Below, one piece after another: positions 22,700 to 34,300 of a stretch of DNA of 64,000 nucleotides (within the stretch, counting starts at the first letter, position 1; every line of letters starts with the position of its first letter). The notes beneath the pieces are model-generated. The model was not told where the DNA came from, made no database searches, and saw nothing but the letters and a program-made list of their open reading frames with translations. This stretch comes from Massospora cicadina (taxonomy: Eukaryota > Entomophthoromycota > Entomophthoromycetes > Entomophthorales > Entomophthoraceae), in contig JAKSZP010000167.1 in NCBI GenBank assembly GCA_022478985.1, positions 62,001 through 126,000 on the forward strand, read 5' to 3'. Both the position numbers and the translations under genes were made by a program.

Positions 22700-23200
22700 A
22701 AAAGCACCATTGAGAGCTTGTTGGCATTTTTTTGGATCATCCCATGTTTGAACAAAGGAAAAGGCAGAATTATGCAAATTTTAAGACCACCTCTCTAGCC
22801 ATCCATCAGGGTCCTTCATTATTGTACCACTTGAGAATGGCACAGTCAGTGATAAATGTAAATTGAGTTACATATAGTATGGCTGGAAGTGTTTAATCTC
22901 CAATAAAATAGCGAGGCACTTAACATTTGATAACACTGCAGTTTTGTTCAGCCTCACTTAAGTTCTTGCTGTAGTATGCCACTGATTGGTTGACTTGGTT
23001 TTCATCATTTTGTGTTAGGATAACACTGACTACCACGTTGCTGGAATTAGTGAACAACAGGAATGGCCAAAGAAATGTGGATGAAGCAGAATGATCTTAG
23101 TGCAAAGAACGGTTCTCATTAAATTGAGAGCCTGTTCCTGCTCAGGCCGCCATTTGAAAGGGACATCTTTCTGTAAGAAATAGTTGAGGGGTCAGATGAT
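22700..23200 (-). pseudogene. G2 RNase H
   Basis: The minus strand reads PFLLFTNSSNVVVSVILTQNDENQVNQSVAYYSKNLSEAEQNCSVIKC, the start of a gypsy RNase H, where the usual TDAS reads TNSS. RYFIG and FTFITDCAILKW follow. Several stops interrupt it. Confidence 0.78.
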
Positions 23201-23209
23201 TAGTGAACT

Positions 23210-24000
23210 ATGGGATAAATTTGTGATAATAACCCACCATGCCCTGGAGTACTTGGATATCCCTGAGGTTCTGGGGGCGTGACATTCTCCAAATGGCTGC
23301 AACATTGTCAGGGGTGTTGGATCCCACTCTTTGTTACTTTGTACCCAAGGAATTCCATCATGGACTAATAGAAAGAACTCACTGATGATTTGAGCTTAAC
23401 GGAGGCCTTTTGGAGATAATTGAAGACTTCCCTGAGGTTCTTCAGGTGGATGTTAAAGGTTTTTGAAAATAAAGTGAAGTCATCAAGACAGACAAGGGTT
23501 AAGGACAATCTCATGTCCTCCAGGATGCAATCCATGGAGCGTTAAAAATGTAGTGGCCGCATTAAAAAGGCCATTGGCATCCTGATTGGCCCAAATAGTC
23601 CTTTTGTTAGCTATGAGCGTGCGCTTGGATTAGTTCTTGGGTGCCAGCTCTACTTGACAGTACCTTATGGCAAGATCCATTGCAGAAAAATTGGGACCTG
23701 TCAGGCAAACACAGAGAGTCATCAATCTAGGGCAGGGGTAGCTATGATTTTTAGTGATAGAGTTGAGCCTTTGGTAGTCCATCACCACCCTGTGACTACC
23801 ATCTTTCTTCCATACTAACGAGAGAGAAAGAGGCCCAAGGGCTACGGTAATGCACCATCATCCGGCTTAAAATAACTTCTTAAGTTCAACAACCATCTGA
23901 ACTTCCTTACCCTTGCTCTACATATAGGGATGGGACTGGATAGGTTTGGAATCTCCAGTTTTGACATGATGTACGACGCCATTCTTTTTTTGAAGATATA
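23210..24000 (-). pseudogene. G2 reverse transcriptase
   Basis: The blocks on the minus strand are HVKTGDSKPIQSHPYM, WKKDGSHRVVMDYQRLNSITKNHSYPCPRL, NFSAMDLAIRYCQVELAPKN and LVCLDDFTLFSKTF. The last is the polymerase box, with YLDD changed to CLDD; both aspartates remain. The GLxxAPATFQ block is unreadable. Stops and small indels separate the blocks. Confidence 0.82.
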
Positions 24001-24639
24001 GGTGGAGGTTGAGAAAAGGTCACAGTACTACTCTAGCAACCGCTTAACTTGGCTCCGTTGTTCATTGGTTAACTTGCGTCTTATGGTGGCATCTATTAAG
24101 TCTACTAAAGGAGAAATACTAAACCAAAATCCCAAAGATTCACAAAGTTATGTATATTGTTGTTTGACTCTACAGGCAGTAAGAAAACATAAGCGGTGGG
24201 ACTATTAGGCCCCACTGCCCTAAATTTATTGGTTAAGTTTTCCAGCAACACTGCAGAGGATCCAGAATTAGTGGGAACTCAAATCCCAGGACAGTCAGGA
24301 CTTTCTTGACAGATGGATTGTCCACGCCTCATATCTCTAGTATGTGCCAGTGAGATATTGACATGTACCCTGGTGTTTATAAAGACCTGGGACTTAAGTG
24401 GTATAGTAGTCAAAATTGGTAAGTAGATTGGAATGACCTTCTTTCTGGCTACCACAAAGGGGTATTTTTACCTGAAATATACCTCATGTAGTATTTAATC
24501 TTATCATTTGATTCTCATTCACCAAGAGGAAGGCTCAAGATCAGATATCCAATTTAGCATCCTGAGAGGTCTCAAATAAAGTGGGACGCTATGTCACAAC
24601 AGGGATAAGAACCCACTCTCATAAGGATGATGGCAGAGT

Positions 24640-24900
24640 AGTTGCAGAGAAACAGAGTCCTGAGAAGGAATTTGTGGCTAAGGTTATCTAGGGCAATGTT
24701 GATGTATTAAGAGACAACTGGCCAAACTGGATAGGTAGCAAGGAGTAGGCCCCAAATGGACTTGGTACATTGTGGTCTCATTATACCATGTTTCTTTTAG
24801 TGGAGTAAGTTTGGGAGCTATCTTGATGCTTTTTTTAATTTTGACAAGATGAAATTAATGGAAAACCCACTATCAATAATAGAATGAACAGGAATCTTAT
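24640..24900 (-). pseudogene. G2 aspartic protease
   Basis: The minus strand reads KIPVHSIIDSGFSINFILSKLKKA. The catalytic motif is DSG where G3 has DTG; Asp and Gly survive, and DSG is an accepted variant in retropepsins. NIALDNLSHKFLL, the second family block, follows and matches ALDNLSYDLLL of G1. Confidence 0.7.
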
Positions 24901-25329
24901 GAACTTAAACAACAACGCATTTACCAAGCTCCCAGATTAAGGGGGATTAGTAAGGAACATAGGAGTTTTATAAAAAAATTAACTTTTTAGGTTCTATAAT
25001 ATCAACTAGTACTAATTTTGTCCGACTATTATATCAGGATCAGACTTAGTAGGTGCCATTGGTTCTTGAGGCAGTAAAAGATGTCATTAGAAAGAGCCTC
25101 ATCCTTCATGCTGACTGCCTTTTTATCTTTTTCTCAAAAGTCTCTTTCAACAGTTCTTGGCGTTATGATGTAATCTGTTAAAATAGGTGCACAAAGTTTT
25201 GGTTCTTCTGAATCTTAACAAAGTGAATTTGAGGACAGCTGGTGGAGGCTGGAGCAGAGGGCTTTGCATTTAAGGTGGAAATGAGAATCCCATTAAGAGC
25301 TTCTTTGACCTTTTGGAACAGGTGAAGTT

Positions 25330-25592
25330 ACTATTTCAACCTGATCATATGTAGATGGGCTTCAGGATATTATCCTAGGGCAGAGGTTACAGTGGTTATG
25401 GAATCATCCAGCATGATGTGGTTTATGGTAACCAGGGGCTGCGCTTGAGCATAGAATTGACTCTCAAACTTCATGAAACTTTCTTCATTGTTCAAATGTT
25501 TAGCCATGAATGCCTGCTTTTGATTGGCTAATGTCTGATTGATACCAAACTCCAGTACTAGAGTGGTACGGACTTGTTCCAAGATTATGCAA
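25330..25592 (-). pseudogene. G2 gag fragment
   Basis: The open piece 25582-25370 reads EQVRTTLVLEFGINQTLANQKQAFMAKHLNNEESFMKFESQFYAQAQPLV, homologous to gag of G1 and G3. It is cut off upstream at the 3' end of P2. Confidence 0.78.
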
Positions 25593-27450
25593 AATCTTTT
25601 TATTTAACCGAGGTAAGCGACCAGGGGATGGACATTACCAAACTAAAAATTATGGTAAAAATAACAATTCAAATGAAACGCTCAAAATGGACAGATTGAT
25701 TGTACCATACCTAACAAAATATCCAACAAGGTGGACAGCAAATACTGCTATCCCTCCATGGTGGATGGCGAGGGGGATCAGGGGTTCTTTAGCCGCATCC
25801 ATCTCATCCCAGAGTAGGGTGCATGTTAAGGCAGATAGTAAGGGTGTGGGGGCATCGGCGTTATGGGGTTTGATATCCTCGATGACTGAAACTTCCATAT
25901 AGTTGCCAGCCATCATTATATCATCGATGAATTTGGCCAAAGCGTCTTCAGCTTTGAGGCGGGCATCTGGGAATTTAATGAACGTAACAATGTTGGTTTG
26001 AGTTATTTTTGTTTTCAGATTCCGTGCTACTGTTACCACATTCTGGATGGCTTCAGTGACGTTTTTATGTAAAGTTTTCATGTTGAACTTGCTTTGTGTA
26101 GTAAGATTTTTGGGGATGACAGGAGATGGAATTCCTCCTGCGAGTGCAGCCACAGATTTGGTAGCAGCTTTGCGAAGAGGACAGCAATCTGGTGTGGCGG
26201 CTGCTTCTACTGCAAGCTGGTGGTCACTTTAGAATGGTTTGGCGTTAGGTTGTGGGACATATTTCTGAGGCGGGAATCTTGCATCCCATTCTGCGTTACA
26301 GAGCCACTTGACTTGCAGCGTCAGTTCTTCAATGATGTTACCTGATTCATCAAATTCATTCAATATTCCCATTAAATCTGGTTGAATTGGATTGGGGAAT
26401 CAGCGTACAGTTGAGGTTTGTTTGATTCATTTGTGGATGCCTGGTTTGAACTGGGATCCAATCTGATGTTTGGTTGGATGAATTATTTATGGTATTGGGG
26501 CAAGGTGGATGCTGATTGGTGGCTGTAGGTGCAGCTGCAGCATCAGGCATTGGAGGAGGGGAAGGTAGGATTGTACCCCATGTCAGAGTTGGAGCGGGGT
26601 GGGCAGTGGATTGGTGGACGTCAGGCAAATTTTCAGCGTTGGCAGGAGTTTCTGAGTATGAGCATTTGCGTTTTGAGTGATCTAACTCAAAACAGGATGG
26701 ACAAATCGTCCGTCCACCCTCAACGCGGGCCCAGAACGGATAGTCAGGGTCAGATGGGATGGTGGCATGATGAGGAATTGCTAAAGAAATTTTTGTAAAT
26801 TCAGGGCTGATTGTGGCATACGCCTGAGACCCAGTGAGGCGTGTGGCCCCATTTGGGACCACAAGTTGTAAGATGAGGTTGGCTCCATAGGCTGCCAAAC
26901 CTTCCATCAGCTCCTGGTGGAGCACTTTGGGGTGGAGGTGGGTGGGCAAACCAGCAATCCGGACCACCAAAGTGGTGTCCATTGGGAGCCAGGTCCGAGT
27001 TGTTGGAAGGGGAATATTATTGAATATTAGTGGCACTGTTGCCGCTGTGGCCGCATTGGCTTCACAGGGAAGCCAAGATCAAAGTACCCCTTATAGGGGT
27101 GGGAGTCAATAAAACAGGCTGTGTCTTCACCGCCTGAGCCATTTTGATAATGGCTTGGTCGTTGTAGGGGAAGAATTTTCCATATTTGACCCTAAGGCTG
27201 AAATGCATGTTGCTCCAGGGGAGCAACAGGAGGCAGTGGGGCACTACTTGGGTTTGGGTGAGATGGGTATCGAGATCCTTGGGAGAAATGAATCATCCAA
27301 GGGTTTAGAATGACTAGGCAAGCCAGTCCAAGCGCGTTTTCCTGTCAGACGGAAAATGGAGGGGGAGTTTCGCTGCTGCCCCACACTGGGACAGTTGGCG
27401 GGGGATCTGATGACTTCAGAGCAAGACTTTGGTGTGCAATTAAGTGTTTG
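25593..27450 (-). mobile_element. P2: ORF1-only non-LTR element, near full length
   Basis: This element of about 1.86 kb encodes one LINE-ORF1-like protein and nothing else. Its 3' end (left edge, from AAAATCTTTTTATTTAACC) matches P1. The first bases past that tail also resemble the 3' end of LINE A-F (GACCAGGGGATGGACA against GACCATGGGATGGACA). The right edge is set where similarity to the P3 N-terminus begins and is approximate. The left flank is G2 gag and the right flank is G2b integrase, so its target is not clear. There is no endonuclease and no RT. Confidence 0.75.
25650..27420 (-). pseudogene. P2 ORF1-like protein with RRM-like and CCHC domains
   Basis: The N-terminus is Pro-rich (DPPPTVPVWGSSETPPP and NPSSAPLPPVAPLEQ). 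A middle block RVKYGKFFPYNDQAIIKMAQAV comes next. Then 27036-26356 is one 226-aa frame with TTLVVRIAGLPTHLHPKVLHQELMEGLAAYGANL and the knuckle CPSCFELDHSKRKC (CX2CX4HX4C). This has the order and spacing of the LINE ORF1 domain LTFDFLPTTVKRDILEQHLKDGLAVYG plus CCHC. The C-terminal 167 codons (26153-25650) are different from the LINE: helical, ALAGGIPSPVIP...NVTEAIQNVVTVARNLKTK...DAPTPLLSAL. The breaks are near 27060-27250 and 26350. Confidence 0.75.
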
Positions 27451-27559
27451 CTTTTATTATACCAAATTAATTTGCTCAGAAATTTATGCCGAGCAGAAAG
27501 AGAGATAATTGCCTTCAATTGAAGTTAAATAATCCTTTAAGCTAATTTTATTAGCACTT

Positions 27560-28330
27560 TCCTGGGATCTTTGGTATTATCATTGGTCTTTGCAGTATAA
27601 TAGAGCATTGATACCAGGTTCTATATTTTATAAAGCCTTGAAATGAGACATTTTGATAATACAATGGAAATTTTATCCTGTAAGCCACAAAAACATTTAG
27701 AAAGGTATTGATCCCAGAATAGTGGATTGGAAGTAGCCATCTTTTGTAATATCAAAACTTGCGTTCCATTTTCTCTTTCTACAATCCTGTCAATTGAGGG
27801 GTTGTAGGGCATTGAAATTAGTTGCTGATTTCTCATGCTCATAGCTAAGATCCTAACTACCCTTAAGTAAAGTTTCCTCCTTTATTACATGACAAAACCT
27901 GTGGCAACCATGCCTAGTAAGTAGATAATGATATAGGAATTTGGTATTAGCCTTGGCAGTTTGCACGGTAATGGAAATTGCTTTGACCCGCTATGTAAAA
28001 TAATTGATCTCTACAATTATTTATTGTTTTTTCTCATGTAGATTTAGGAATTAAGCCTATGAAATCTAAACTTTTGGTATGGAATGACTGCTGAGGGGTT
28101 TTTAATGATACTTGTACCAACCTCTTGTAGTTTTTGTTATCAACAAGTTATTCAGGCATCTAAGACTTCCACTAAAGAGCCCAGCATTCCTTACCAATAG
28201 TATTAATTCTTGAACCATTTTTAAGATTTTCTGGCTCCTCCATGTTCTAAGGTATTGTGGCCTTCCATTATAACTCAGTACTCGTTCCAAATATTGCAAG
28301 TAAACTAAAAAGTCAGTTCTAACTTTCTTT
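27560..28330 (-). pseudogene. G2b integrase
   Basis: The piece 27842-27621 reads ISMPYNPSIDRIVERENGTQVLILQKMATSNPLFWDQYL, matching the APYNPSTNGTVERANKTLISIL block with the catalytic Glu. The zinc-domain side (28299-28102) is barely recognisable. The region between them is broken. Confidence 0.75.
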
Positions 28331-28399
28331 TTTTAATAACCTGTTAAGAGTTTAGTATTCTGTGGGTGTTGTTTCAACATTTTCTGAACTGGTTCATCT

Positions 28400-29630
28400 T
28401 TGTACTCCCAAAAGTATGGCTTCATGAGTAGGTCAGTTACCCGTTCAGCTTTGCTATTGTTTAGATGTAGTAAGGGCAGATGGAAAGTTCATATATGTCA
28501 ATGCGTTTTGTTCTTGATCAATGAAAAATGTTTATGTCATAGTGCTGAAGTTTGAGAGTCCATTGGGCTAGTACTAACATAAAGATCTTTCATATTTTGC
28601 AGCCACTCTAAAGAAGCGTAGTCTATAACAAATGTAAAATATGTACCATACAAAAAGGGCCAGAAACGTTTCACTGCGAGTAGAACTTCTAGGCATTCTT
28701 TTTCCATGACAACATAATGTGCTCAGCTTTTTGAGCGTATTTTTGTAATAAGACACTGGGTGGTAAATGATTTCTTCAACCAGTTGCGAGAGAATGGCCC
28801 CTACAGCTAAGTTGGAGGAGTTCTTCTAAAAGAATGAATGGCTTCCCATAGTTTAATTGTCTAAAAATTAGTCTTATAAAAAGAAATGCTTCATTTTATC
28901 AAATGCTGTTTGTTCCTCTACTCTCATAAAAAAGATGTGTTTTTGGAAGGCAAACAGACAAAAGGTTTAGCAGTTTGAGAAAAGTAGTGATAAAATGAGG
29001 GTAGTATCCCATCATTTCTAAGAATAATTTTATATCTCTGAGGCTCTTCAGCACAAATATTTTGGATATCACTTTAAACTTATTGAACAAAGGTTTATCC
29101 TATTCTTCAATATGACATGTCCTAGAGATTCAAATTTTTGTTGAGGGAAGTTACACTTTTCAAGCTTTAGTTTGATGTGGTTCTCTCATAGTCAATGGAA
29201 AAATAACTTAAGGTGGCCCAATATGATTGGTAAAGGTTTTTGAGAAGGCTAATATGTCATCTAGGTAGATGATCATGAAGTTCATTTTGTAATCTTGCAT
29301 AATCTGATCCATTGCCTGTTGAGCGAAACAAGCGTATTACATAATCCCTGAGTAGCTGAGGGAAGGTTGATAAATTTTACTCAGGAATATTAATGCGCTT
29401 TTTTTAGTACTAGATGGTCCCAACCCAAGGGGGATTCATCGATGTAATATTAATGCGCTTTTTTGATCCTCTTATGACAAATCCATCTGCCAATAGCCAC
29501 TGGCGAGGTTAGTTGTAAAGAAAAAATTTGAGCTAGAATGTTGGATCAGAGCATTGTCAATTTAAGGAATGGGATAGCAAAAACTTCTTTGAGAGGCTGC
29601 TAGTTTTCTGTAATTAATCACTATTCTAAG
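28400..29630 (-). pseudogene. G2b reverse transcriptase and RNase H
   Basis: RT blocks on the minus strand are LRIVINYRKLAASQRSFCYPIP, NFFFTTNLASGYWQMDLS and AMDQIMQDYKMNFMIIYLDDILAFSKTF, with an intact YLDD box near 29260-29275. The thumb LKSLRDIKLFLEMMGYYPHFITTFLKL is at 29090-28899. RNase H reads KRFWPFLYGTYFTFVIDYASLEWLQNMKD, with stops between pieces (28756-28574). Overall it is better preserved than G2. Confidence 0.85.
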
Positions 29631-29846
29631 GCTACCACTTAGTTTTTCATGAGTAACAGTGTGACAAAAAAGGACTCTGGGATGACACAAATAAGCCGGC
29701 ACCTAATTGTTGTTTTAGAATTGGTATTTATTTATTGCTCCTCTACCTTCAACCTCTTATATGGCTTTGTCCGTATTGGAGTTGAGTCTCCTACGCTGAT
29801 ACTATATGTCAAGTTCTTCATGTGGCCATAGCGACTTTTCTTTCTC

Positions 29847-29915
29847 GTTGCAAACACTTTTGCAACTATTCACTTCAAGACTCAATCTAGTTTGATAATC
29901 TCATAGAGGAGATTA
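29847..29915 (+). promoter_or_regulatory. LINE 5' leader with two hairpins
   Basis: The stem GTTGCAAA/TTTGCAAC (29847-29866, loop CACT) and the stem TAATCTC/GAGATTA (29896-29902 with 29909-29915) stand between the transcript start and the ORF1 ATG (29926). The first stem is perfect in D, F and B and nearly so in C, A and G. The second is perfect in B, C and G, where the loop sequence differs. A non-LTR element must carry its promoter downstream of its start, so this leader is the likely place for it; that role is inference. Confidence 0.6.
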
Positions 29916-29925
29916 GTCTGCGCCC

Positions 29926-31364
29926 ATGTTTGGGACAGTTGGGCAAGCAAAGCAAGAGGAGCAGGGGGAAGGCCCGCGGCCTCTAACATTCAAAAACGCC
30001 CCAGAGAATCCAGCAGAATAGAAAAAAATCTCAAAAACTGGCAGTCACAATTCCCTTGGAGATACTCGCATGGCAAGCACGATGCAACCAGTACATCAAC
30101 ATGCCACACTACCAGCCACTTTTGTCGGTGGAATTTGGAGTCCATGTGTATCTGGACATCCAAAAACGGTTTTATGGGAAAAATTTTGTGAAGATGTACA
30201 CAAAATTTTCCTGACCGCGGTGTATGTTGCACCTCACTCCATGTCACGCGGTTGGCTGGACCTGGGTTTTGAAAGCAAAATAGCAGCAGATGAGGCTGCA
30301 GTGGTGCGCATAGTGGTCAACCTCCTTGAAGGGCAATGGGTCGTCGAAACCAAATGCACCAGATGGACAAAATCCAACCAAATTTTCCTCACGTTTGACT
30401 TTTTGCCTACTATGGTAAAACGTGCCATTTTGGAGCAACACCTGAAAGATGGTCTCACTGTTTATGGCGAGTTACAATCTTTTGAGATGCAATGCCTTTA
30501 CGCTGATGCCACACCTGTGCACTGGCAAAGCCATCGCAGTTCTGACCCCAACTGAGGAGATTGCAAAGGACCTAACCCAGATCCCGCACTCCACATATAT
30601 TAATATTGAAGGGCATACCACCCACCCTTTCCGGGTAACTGTGGACAGCGCACCCCCCATCTTCACCCACTGTGATGCATTCGGCCACAAGGCACATGCA
30701 TGCCCCACCAAGGAGGGCATCACATTCCAAGAGCACCCCTCAGCGGCCATGGCCAGCGGAGAGGCGCACTATGAACCAACTGCAAGCACCAAAGAGGCTT
30801 TCCCGTGGGGAGCACAAGGAAGCTACCTACTGGTAAAACCTATTTCCCCACAAGAGTGGAAGAAGGCCAAGCAGGCCCACAGGGCCGCGGCCAAGGAAGT
30901 GGCCAAAGTCACCACCGCTATCCCACACTCCCAACGCCAGGAGGACATGGAGACCTTCGCGGTAGAAAACTTGGGAATCCATCACCCAATCAGATTAGGA
31001 GGCCCATGCTGAGCGGGCCACTCAATCTGAGGATCTGATGGGAGATTCAATTTCACCCAATAGCTGCACCCAAGCTCCAGTTGAAACCAACTTGGGAACT
31101 ATCCCAATTGAAAAAAATTTTTTTGCCCTGCTCGACGGTGCACCAAACTTATTTGCACCACAAAAAATTTGTCTAACATTGGGAAAACAAAAAGTGAAGG
31201 CCAAAGCCAATGCGACTCTTTCCACAAAAATTAACAAAAACCCCGATAGCATTGCTGCTAACACCCGTGCTGCTGTGAAAGCCTGTGGGGACCTTGAAGA
31301 GGCTGGTGGGCCTGGGGGCCCACCCCTCACACCTAAGGTGCGATGGGGGAAACCTTCAATCTAG
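29926..31364 (+). pseudogene. LINE B ORF1: RNA-binding CCHC protein
   Basis: The start ATG lies ten bases after the second hairpin, matching LINE G (63957). Open pieces are 30070-30555 (WEKFCEDVHKIFLTAVYVAPHSMSRGWLDLGFESK...LTFDFLPTMVKRAILEQHLKDGLTVYGE), 30449-31012 (with FTHCDAFGHKAHAC, in which the first zinc-binding Cys has become Phe) and 31038-31364 (basic tail). The stop TAG at 31362-31364 is 22 bases inside ORF2, in a different frame. An early stop (near 30020) and two frame changes break it. Confidence 0.9.
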
Positions 31365-34300
31365 GGATGCTGAATATCGCCAGAATTAAGGCCTCCCCAT
31401 CCTGGGCTAGGAAACTGAGTTTTTTACAACACAATTTACCCGTGGAGATCCTGGCCATCCAGGAGTCACACTGTCCACGAGGTTCTGAGGAAGCTTGGAA
31501 AACAATGCTCCTCCCATCCCTATCCTTTTGGTCGAAGCACTGTGGGGTGCTAATTTGGAAAAATAATTTTTTCAGATTCACATCCTCAGAAACATTCCTA
31601 AATGGCTGAGTGCTCGTCATCACCTTCTCGTGGGCTGACATTGCACACACAATTGTCAACATCTATGCCCCAAATGGTGCACACGAGCGTCAGGAATTTT
31701 TCTCATCAGTCAAATCCCTCCCACTAACCCCTGATTCTTTCCTAGTTGGCGACATGAACTGTTGGCTAACCTCACCAATGGACTGGTGGCTGCCCTCACC
31801 CCACGCCCCACAGGGTCACATAGAACTACACGTTCTAAAAGCCACCCTTGGTTTAATGGATGCGCTGCCATGACATGCCCCACTGCTCAAAAACATGACG
31901 TGTCCCCACGTCCACAACGGCCAATTAAGGACCATGACCCGCATCGACCTTATTCTAGTGCCAGCGAAATTCCAACCCCACATCTCCCACTTCAAAGCAA
32001 CAAAAATGGAATTCTTCAACCACCGACTGGTATCAATAACATACCACTTACCCGTCACAGCTGCAAAGGCCCCACATTAGTGCAAAATCTGCCCCCAGAG
32101 CTCGCGTTGCCAGGATTTTCCACGTGGGTGGAAGAGGCAACTTTGGCAAAATCATTTGTTGCACCGTTTTGCATGGACCCCATTTCCACATGGGCAACTT
32201 TCAAAGAAGACACCATCCACCACTATCGTCATCTCTCATCCAGACGCTCACAAGCCACATTGGCAGTTATATCGCGTGCGTTGGTGGAATTGGCCCACTT
32301 GGAGTCCAACATTCCAGCCTCAGGATATAGCCCTGCATGGGGCCAGAAGTGGGCGGAGGCAGCCGCCACCTCAACGCACTTGAAAGGCAACACAAACATC
32401 GGGTTTGTGTCCAATACAGGGCCACACGCATCACTAAAGGCGACAAGTGCACCGCATACTTCTTCAAAAAAAATATTGCACCACGCCAGAGTGTGGCCTA
32501 CACACAGGTACAAAGATCGGATAATTCTATTGTGGACAAACCGGCTGAAGTGGCAATCAAAATGCAAAAATATTACTCTGAGTTATACCGAGCCAAACTA
32601 ATTCAGCCAGCTGAAATGGCGGAAATTCTTGACAGAGCTCATATCTGCACCATTTCAATACCCGGAAATAATGAATTTAAAGACTCCAAACGAATTATGG
32701 ACTGCCATTCACAGTGCGCCAAACCAAAAATGCCCAGGCCCAGATGGCATTCCATATGAGTTCTAAAAAATATTTTAAATATATATCCCCATTGCTGCTA
32801 GCCTCACTCAACCAAAGCCTGTTGGAAACGCGCCTCCTACCAGGAGGACATGAGGCCTTTACGGTCACACTCTTCAAAAAAGGGGATAGGCTAGACTTAG
32901 CCAACTGGCGCCCCATTTCTCTAACAAACACAGACACCAAAATTTTAACAAAAATCATGGCTAACCGTTTGGGACTGTAGCATCTGCCACCATCTCCCAG
33001 AACAATTTGGTTTCATCCCCAGAAAGTCGATTTGGGATAACGTGCACTCTGTGGCTAAGTGTATCAGTCCACAGCCTCTGGGGCACTTGTATTCTTGGAC
33101 CAACAAAAGGCCTATGATAGAGTAAACTGGGAATACCTTAGGCCTGCCTCCAACAATTCCGCCTACCTCCCCGCTTCATTAACTGGGTGATGCTGCTCAC
33201 GGAATCTGCAATAATGGCAGTGCGCAGCCCAGGTTTCCTAACGGAAGTAGTCCATCCTCAAAGGGGCCTGCGACAAGGGGACCCCCTCAGCCCACTCTTA
33301 TACAACTTTAGCCTTGACCCACTACTGCGAAATGTGAATGCCCAACTCACTGGGGTCCATGTGCCAGGCCAAACCCCAGTCAAGATGATGGCATTTGCAG
33401 ATGATTGCGTGGTGACGGTGTCTAATAACAAAGATGCACGCGCGCTTGAAGCCCTCGTCCAGGAATATTCCCGGGTAAGCAATGCGGCACTGAACGCCTC
33501 CAAAACCGAAATCATCCTCCTTATTCAGTTTCAGAACTGCTGGGCCCCAGCAAGTAGTTCCCAACCTGGCCCATCTGCTCGCCCACGTCCACGCCTTACT
33601 AACTCAAAACACACCGCTCCACTGGTGCTCCCCTTTGTGCCACGGCCTACCATAGGACTGGTACGCCATCTGGGCGTGTGGTTGGAGGCAGGTGGATACG
33701 CGTCAGCAGTAATGGAGTGCCATATACTGGACAACGCGACGAAGCGAATCGCCTCTCTCAGAGCCCACCCTACTACCCTCACTGGCAGGGTTGTTCTTGC
33801 CAACTCTATGCTCCTATCCAAAGTCTGGTTTGGAGCCCACACCATCCCCTTCTCCCCAAGCTTCTTCAAATCCCTGTATGCTTTGCTACAAGGCTGGCTT
33901 TGGTCAGGCCGCCCTCCACCAGTACAGCTAGAGGTCATGTTTGGCCCTCATCATCATGGTGGCATGGGCCTACTTGACTTCAAAGCCCATGCCGCCAAGA
34001 TCCTGGGCACCTGGATTGCGGCTGTCACTGCTCCTACACTCCCATCCCAACACTGGTCCCGCGCGGCCTGCTCCAACTTCTCCCGAGCCTTGGGCCTCAA
34101 CAATCCATCAAACCCCCACTCCCTGATGAAATACCTCGCATCACACACATCAGCCACAGGTCCTCACGGGACCAAAACCCACCACAAACGAATCCTACTC
34201 TCCATGCGAAGCGCAGAGTGGAGAATTCGTATTAGTGGACATACAACCTGAAGAGGCCGCCCCTCTCCTCAGTTCACACAAGAGGTACAGGGGCTACCCA

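Larger units (their letters stand above)
21600..25592 (-). mobile_element. G2: Ty3/gypsy remnant
   Basis: Reading the minus strand from 25592 downwards gives gag, protease, RT, RNase H and integrase, the Ty3/gypsy order, over about 4 kb. No LTR is recognised. The gag is cut at 25592 by element P2. Every domain is heavily interrupted by stops, more than in G1 or G3, so it looks like one of the oldest layers in the window. Confidence 0.82.
27450..29833 (-). mobile_element. G2b: second Ty3/gypsy remnant
   Basis: On the minus strand the order is RT (29620-28870), RNase H (28760-28400), and integrase zinc domain and core (28300-27560). Its upstream parts are missing at LINE B, and its 3' end is missing at P2. 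It is a different copy from G2, since both carry RT and integrase. Confidence 0.8.
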
